Assembly: GCA_037355855.1 (NCBI GenBank)
Contig: CM074761.1
Span: forward strand, 4,049,346 to 4,113,345
Source of the DNA: Pseudo-nitzschia pungens
Taxonomy: Eukaryota; Bacillariophyta; Bacillariophyceae; Bacillariales; Bacillariaceae
Reading direction: 5' to 3'
Length of the DNA: 64,000 bases
This document shows positions 61,818 to 64,000 of this stretch, one piece after another (the first letter of the stretch is position 1; the number at the start of each line of letters is the position of its first letter). The translations under genes and the position numbers were made by a program. A model generated the notes under the pieces. It was not told where the DNA came from. It was given only the letters and a program-made list of their open reading frames with translations, and ran no database searches.

Positions 61818-62277
61818 TTATTTGTCTTTCATACTCTTTGCAATCTCCATTTGAAAAGCCTTCTCCTCCATCGTGCCAATTCTGATTCCATTGCCATCGT
61901 TCAGCAGAGAGTATCCAGCTATATTCAGTGCGAACGAAAAGATAAGAAATGCATACGCCGAGTAGGTTATGGTTTGACTTATCGATTGCATAATCATTCG
62001 GGGGAACAACAGGCGTCTCGTGGTTCTCTTCGAGGCTTCTTCCATCGCAAGATATACTTCTACTGGGTCTTCGTCTGCGTCGTCGGTGTTTTCGTTCTTT
62101 TTGGGTGCTATCTTGTCGTCGGGATTGCTTTGGGCATTTAGGCAACGCCTACTTTCTTTATGCCTCCGATCAGCAGAGTGTGGTGCGTGTCGATCTCTCG
62201 GGCACGAAAGCATTCGCAGTCAGGATTGCCGTGGACAATCCAAACACGATCGACAACAATATCAGGCACTTTCTCAT
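61818..62277 (-). CDS. Small plastid-targeted membrane protein (unknown), frame break near 62172
   Basis: The ATG at 62277 opens a textbook diatom plastid presequence: a signal peptide (RKCLILLSIVFGLSTAILTA) ending N-A-F|V-P, followed by a Ser/Thr/Arg transit region (ERSTRTTL). The frame then meets TGA at 62170-62172. The mature part continues one base out of phase from about 62169 to the TAA at 61818: an acidic linker (NENTDDADEDPVEVYLAM), a basic stretch (RTTRRLLFPRMIMQSISQ), one membrane span (TYSAYAFLIFSFALNIAGYS) and a charged tail. No intron with GT-AG ends restores the frame. It is probably a single-span thylakoid or envelope protein of about 150 residues. The family is not recognised. 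Confidence 0.62.
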
Positions 62278-62907
62278 TGTCGTACTCGTTGTCGTATTCT
62301 TCGATATGGTCATCGCTCTTTCGGTTTTCATTGCTTTTTGATTTTAGTTCTGAGTGATTGCTTGGATCTGTTCTCCCGACTCCTTTTCTTTCCGTACTGA
62401 GAGAAGTGCGGTACCGACAACACACTAGATAACGACTAGCTGGTTCAAGATGAATACGTAAGTTTCTGGTCAGTTCCGAAGTGTGTGTAATGTGTGTAAG
62501 AGTAGCGATGAGGAAGAATTTGAGAAGATCATCGTTGTTCTTTTGTGCCCTGATTTTCCCTTGCATCAGTCAGTCGGTTTGGACTGTGAGGATGAATCCC
62601 GAATAGCTAGTGAATAACCTCACTCTTTACTAAAGCATGCGATTATATCGACAGTAGAGAGCATACCGTACGGTAACCTTACGTACATTTTGCAGGTTAT
62701 GAGCAAGATCACAGACGGGAAAGTTAGTCCCGAGTCCCTAGTGAATGAAGCAAAACCTCCTTCTCATCATTCACCTTCCATCCGATCACCTATCTCACAT
62801 CTCATATCACCCTCAACCCATCATCATCTTCAAAAGCGGTATGATGCTGCACCAGGAACTCGTAGCTCTATGGATCTCATGAACGAAATTCAGATCCCAT
62901 CGATCAG
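62278..62907. other. Intergenic, no firm gene
   Basis: An exact GTAACCTTAC lies at 62673-62682. A plus-strand open frame at 62690-62929 overlaps the glycosyltransferase start in another frame and lacks similarity; it may be a 5' exon or UTR. Confidence 0.45.
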
Positions 62908-64000
62908 ATGTCGCAGCTACAAACGATAGAAGTCGATGTTATAATACCTGTGCACAACGCAGCAGATACTGTGAAGGAGACTCTATTCTCCGCTTTGAAC
63001 CAAGAAATACCAACAAAATCGTCGCCATCGCTTCACTCCCCATCCCCGCTTCTACACGCGTTTCTAGAAAAGTACACCATATTGATCACGGTGTGTTGCT
63101 ACGATGATGGATCCAGCGACGAAAGCCTAGAAATACTTCGAGAGATTGAATCATCTAGATCAAAGGAGAACAAACAAATGGCAGGAGAAAGATCGTCAGT
63201 GATTTCTTCGGATGGACTGATTCCGTCACGAATCATTGTGCAATCCAGCAAAGATGGGAAAGCACGAGGTGCGGGCTATGCTCGAAATCGAGCTATTGAA
63301 ATGAACAATCCCTTTGTTCGAGATGGGGAGTGTTCCAAAGTAGAAGCGGAATCAAACAGAACGAACAATGATGACCATGCCGATGGAAGCAGCTATTCCA
63401 AATTTCTCTGTTTCTTGGACAGTGACGATGTTATGCACAAGCATCGCGTCATTGAACAAGTTCTCTACATGTTCTCTGAAGTCGACGAGGAAGCACGAGA
63501 TCGAACGATTTTGGGGTGCACGTTTGATCGGGATCCTCCCGACTCCACTTGGCATTATAGCAGTTGGGCCAACAATCTCTCAACCGAAAGACTCGTGCTC
63601 GAGAAGTATCGAGAGATTACAATTTTGCAACCAACATGGTTCATGCCACTTACTGTTTGGTCCATGGTGGGTGGTTACATAGAAGCTCCTCCACAGGGAA
63701 GTGGTGAATCGCTGGCAGACTTCCTGCGTGTATATCAATCGTCGTCCTCGTCACAGCCACCTCGTCTTGTCCATCCAAAGTATGACACGATGTCTTCTAT
63801 CCGACTGGCGGAAGACTTGCGTTTCTTCCATTCGCATTTGCAATCCGGTGGTGAGCTGCGTCTTCATAGAACATCCTTGGCAGCAGCAACAGAAACGACA
63901 CCGTATCCACTCGTCACCTATCGCCACACGGGAAACGACCAATCACAAAGTTTTCGAACCAGTCGAAAGCTCTTGTTGCAGCTACGAGCGTTGGCTTTTC
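62908..64000 (+). CDS. GT2-family glycosyltransferase, B3GNTL1-like (5' part, truncated by window end)
   Basis: The frame opens at the ATG at 62908 and is still open at the last base (about 364 residues), so no stop lies inside the window. The fold is GT-A: VDVIIPVHNAADTVKETLFS (family opening), CYDDGSSDESLEIL with the D-D-G-S nucleotide site, KARGAGYARNRAIEMN, and CFLDSDDVMHKHRVIEQV with the catalytic DSDD metal/acceptor motif. PTWFMPLTVWSMVGGYIE and LAEDLRFFHSHLQSGGELRL follow. The long insertion between the first two motifs and the PTWF block match B3GNTL1/queuosine-tRNA galactosyltransferase-like proteins. The substrate is unknown. No signal peptide is present in this part, so it may be cytosolic. 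Confidence 0.88.
   Translation, partial: MSQLQTIEVDVIIPVHNAADTVKETLFSALNQEIPTKSSPSLHSPSPLLHAFLEKYTILITVCCYDDGSSDESLEILREIESSRSKENKQMAGERSSVISSDGLIPSRIIVQSSKDGKARGAGYARNRAIEMNNPFVRDGECSKVEAESNRTNNDDHADGSSYSKFLCFLDSDDVMHKHRVIEQVLYMFSEVDEEARDRTILGCTFDRDPPDSTWHYSSWANNLSTERLVLEKYREITILQPTWFMPLTVWSMVGGYIEAPPQGSGESLADFLRVYQSSSSSQPPRLVHPKYDTMSSIRLAEDLRFFHSHLQSGGELRLHRTSLAAATETTPYPLVTYRHTGNDQSQSFRTSRKLLLQLRALAF

Noticed and set aside
62690..62929. Open frame just before the GT2 gene
   Set aside because: Its frame does not join the glycosyltransferase frame by a simple splice, and its Ser/His/Pro-rich content is uninformative.

Overview
The window looks like nuclear DNA of a photosynthetic stramenopile, most likely a diatom and perhaps a raphid pennate (the genus is a guess). 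The evidence is: compact genes with short GT-AG introns; presequences made of a signal peptide followed by an ASAF-like motif, the diatom route into a four-membrane plastid; an SKN1/KRE6-type GH16 enzyme of the beta-glucan (chrysolaminarin) type; and a Cys-rich ShK-like domain of the kind common in diatom proteins. I saw no rRNA, tRNA, CRISPR array or intact transposon. All calls come from reading the sequence; no search was run.

Layout, left to right. 1-13.9 kb: the 3' end of a possible CCZ1-like gene, a small hydrophobic-tailed protein, the tRNA m1A58 methyltransferase subunit TRM6, an M20 amidohydrolase with a one-base frame break, a membrane-anchored unknown, a five-exon ATG101 autophagy gene built from short exons, and the mitochondrial porin VDAC. 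13.9-19.6 kb: repeat-rich DNA around one lineage-specific 265-aa gene. 19.6-31.7 kb: GH16/SKN1, a membrane-anchored ShK-like plus glutaminyl cyclase gene with frame breaks, an HMG-box protein, a plastid-type methyltransferase and mitochondrial aspartate aminotransferase. 32.4-40.5 kb: an ADCK2-like ABC1 kinase, a PRP43/DHX15 helicase, a cyclophilin-like protein and an organellar release factor RF1. 41.6-51.8 kb: a small MGNAANAG protein, a coiled-coil protein, an MFS-like transporter, SNAPC3 and a monoacylglycerol-lipase-like hydrolase. 53.5-64 kb: a long IQ-motif protein with internal tandem repeats, argininosuccinate lyase, a mitochondrial-carrier-family protein with a plastid-like presequence, a small plastid membrane protein, and a GT2 glycosyltransferase running off the right edge.

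The genes are mostly unrelated housekeeping genes, in alternating or convergent orientation with 70-170 bp between several convergent pairs. I see no operon-like or defence-like cluster. The most unusual features are genome-scale. (1) Intergenic DNA is built from a few short, often palindromic words (GTAAGGTTAC/GTAACCTTAC, TACCGGTA, and TAC/GTA triplet runs that reverse into palindromes) at far above chance frequency. (2) At least five genes carry a one-base discontinuity of the same sign (+1) inside or next to convincing coding sequence. An identical 12-mer read without a shift in PRP43 argues against simple site-driven programmed frameshifting.
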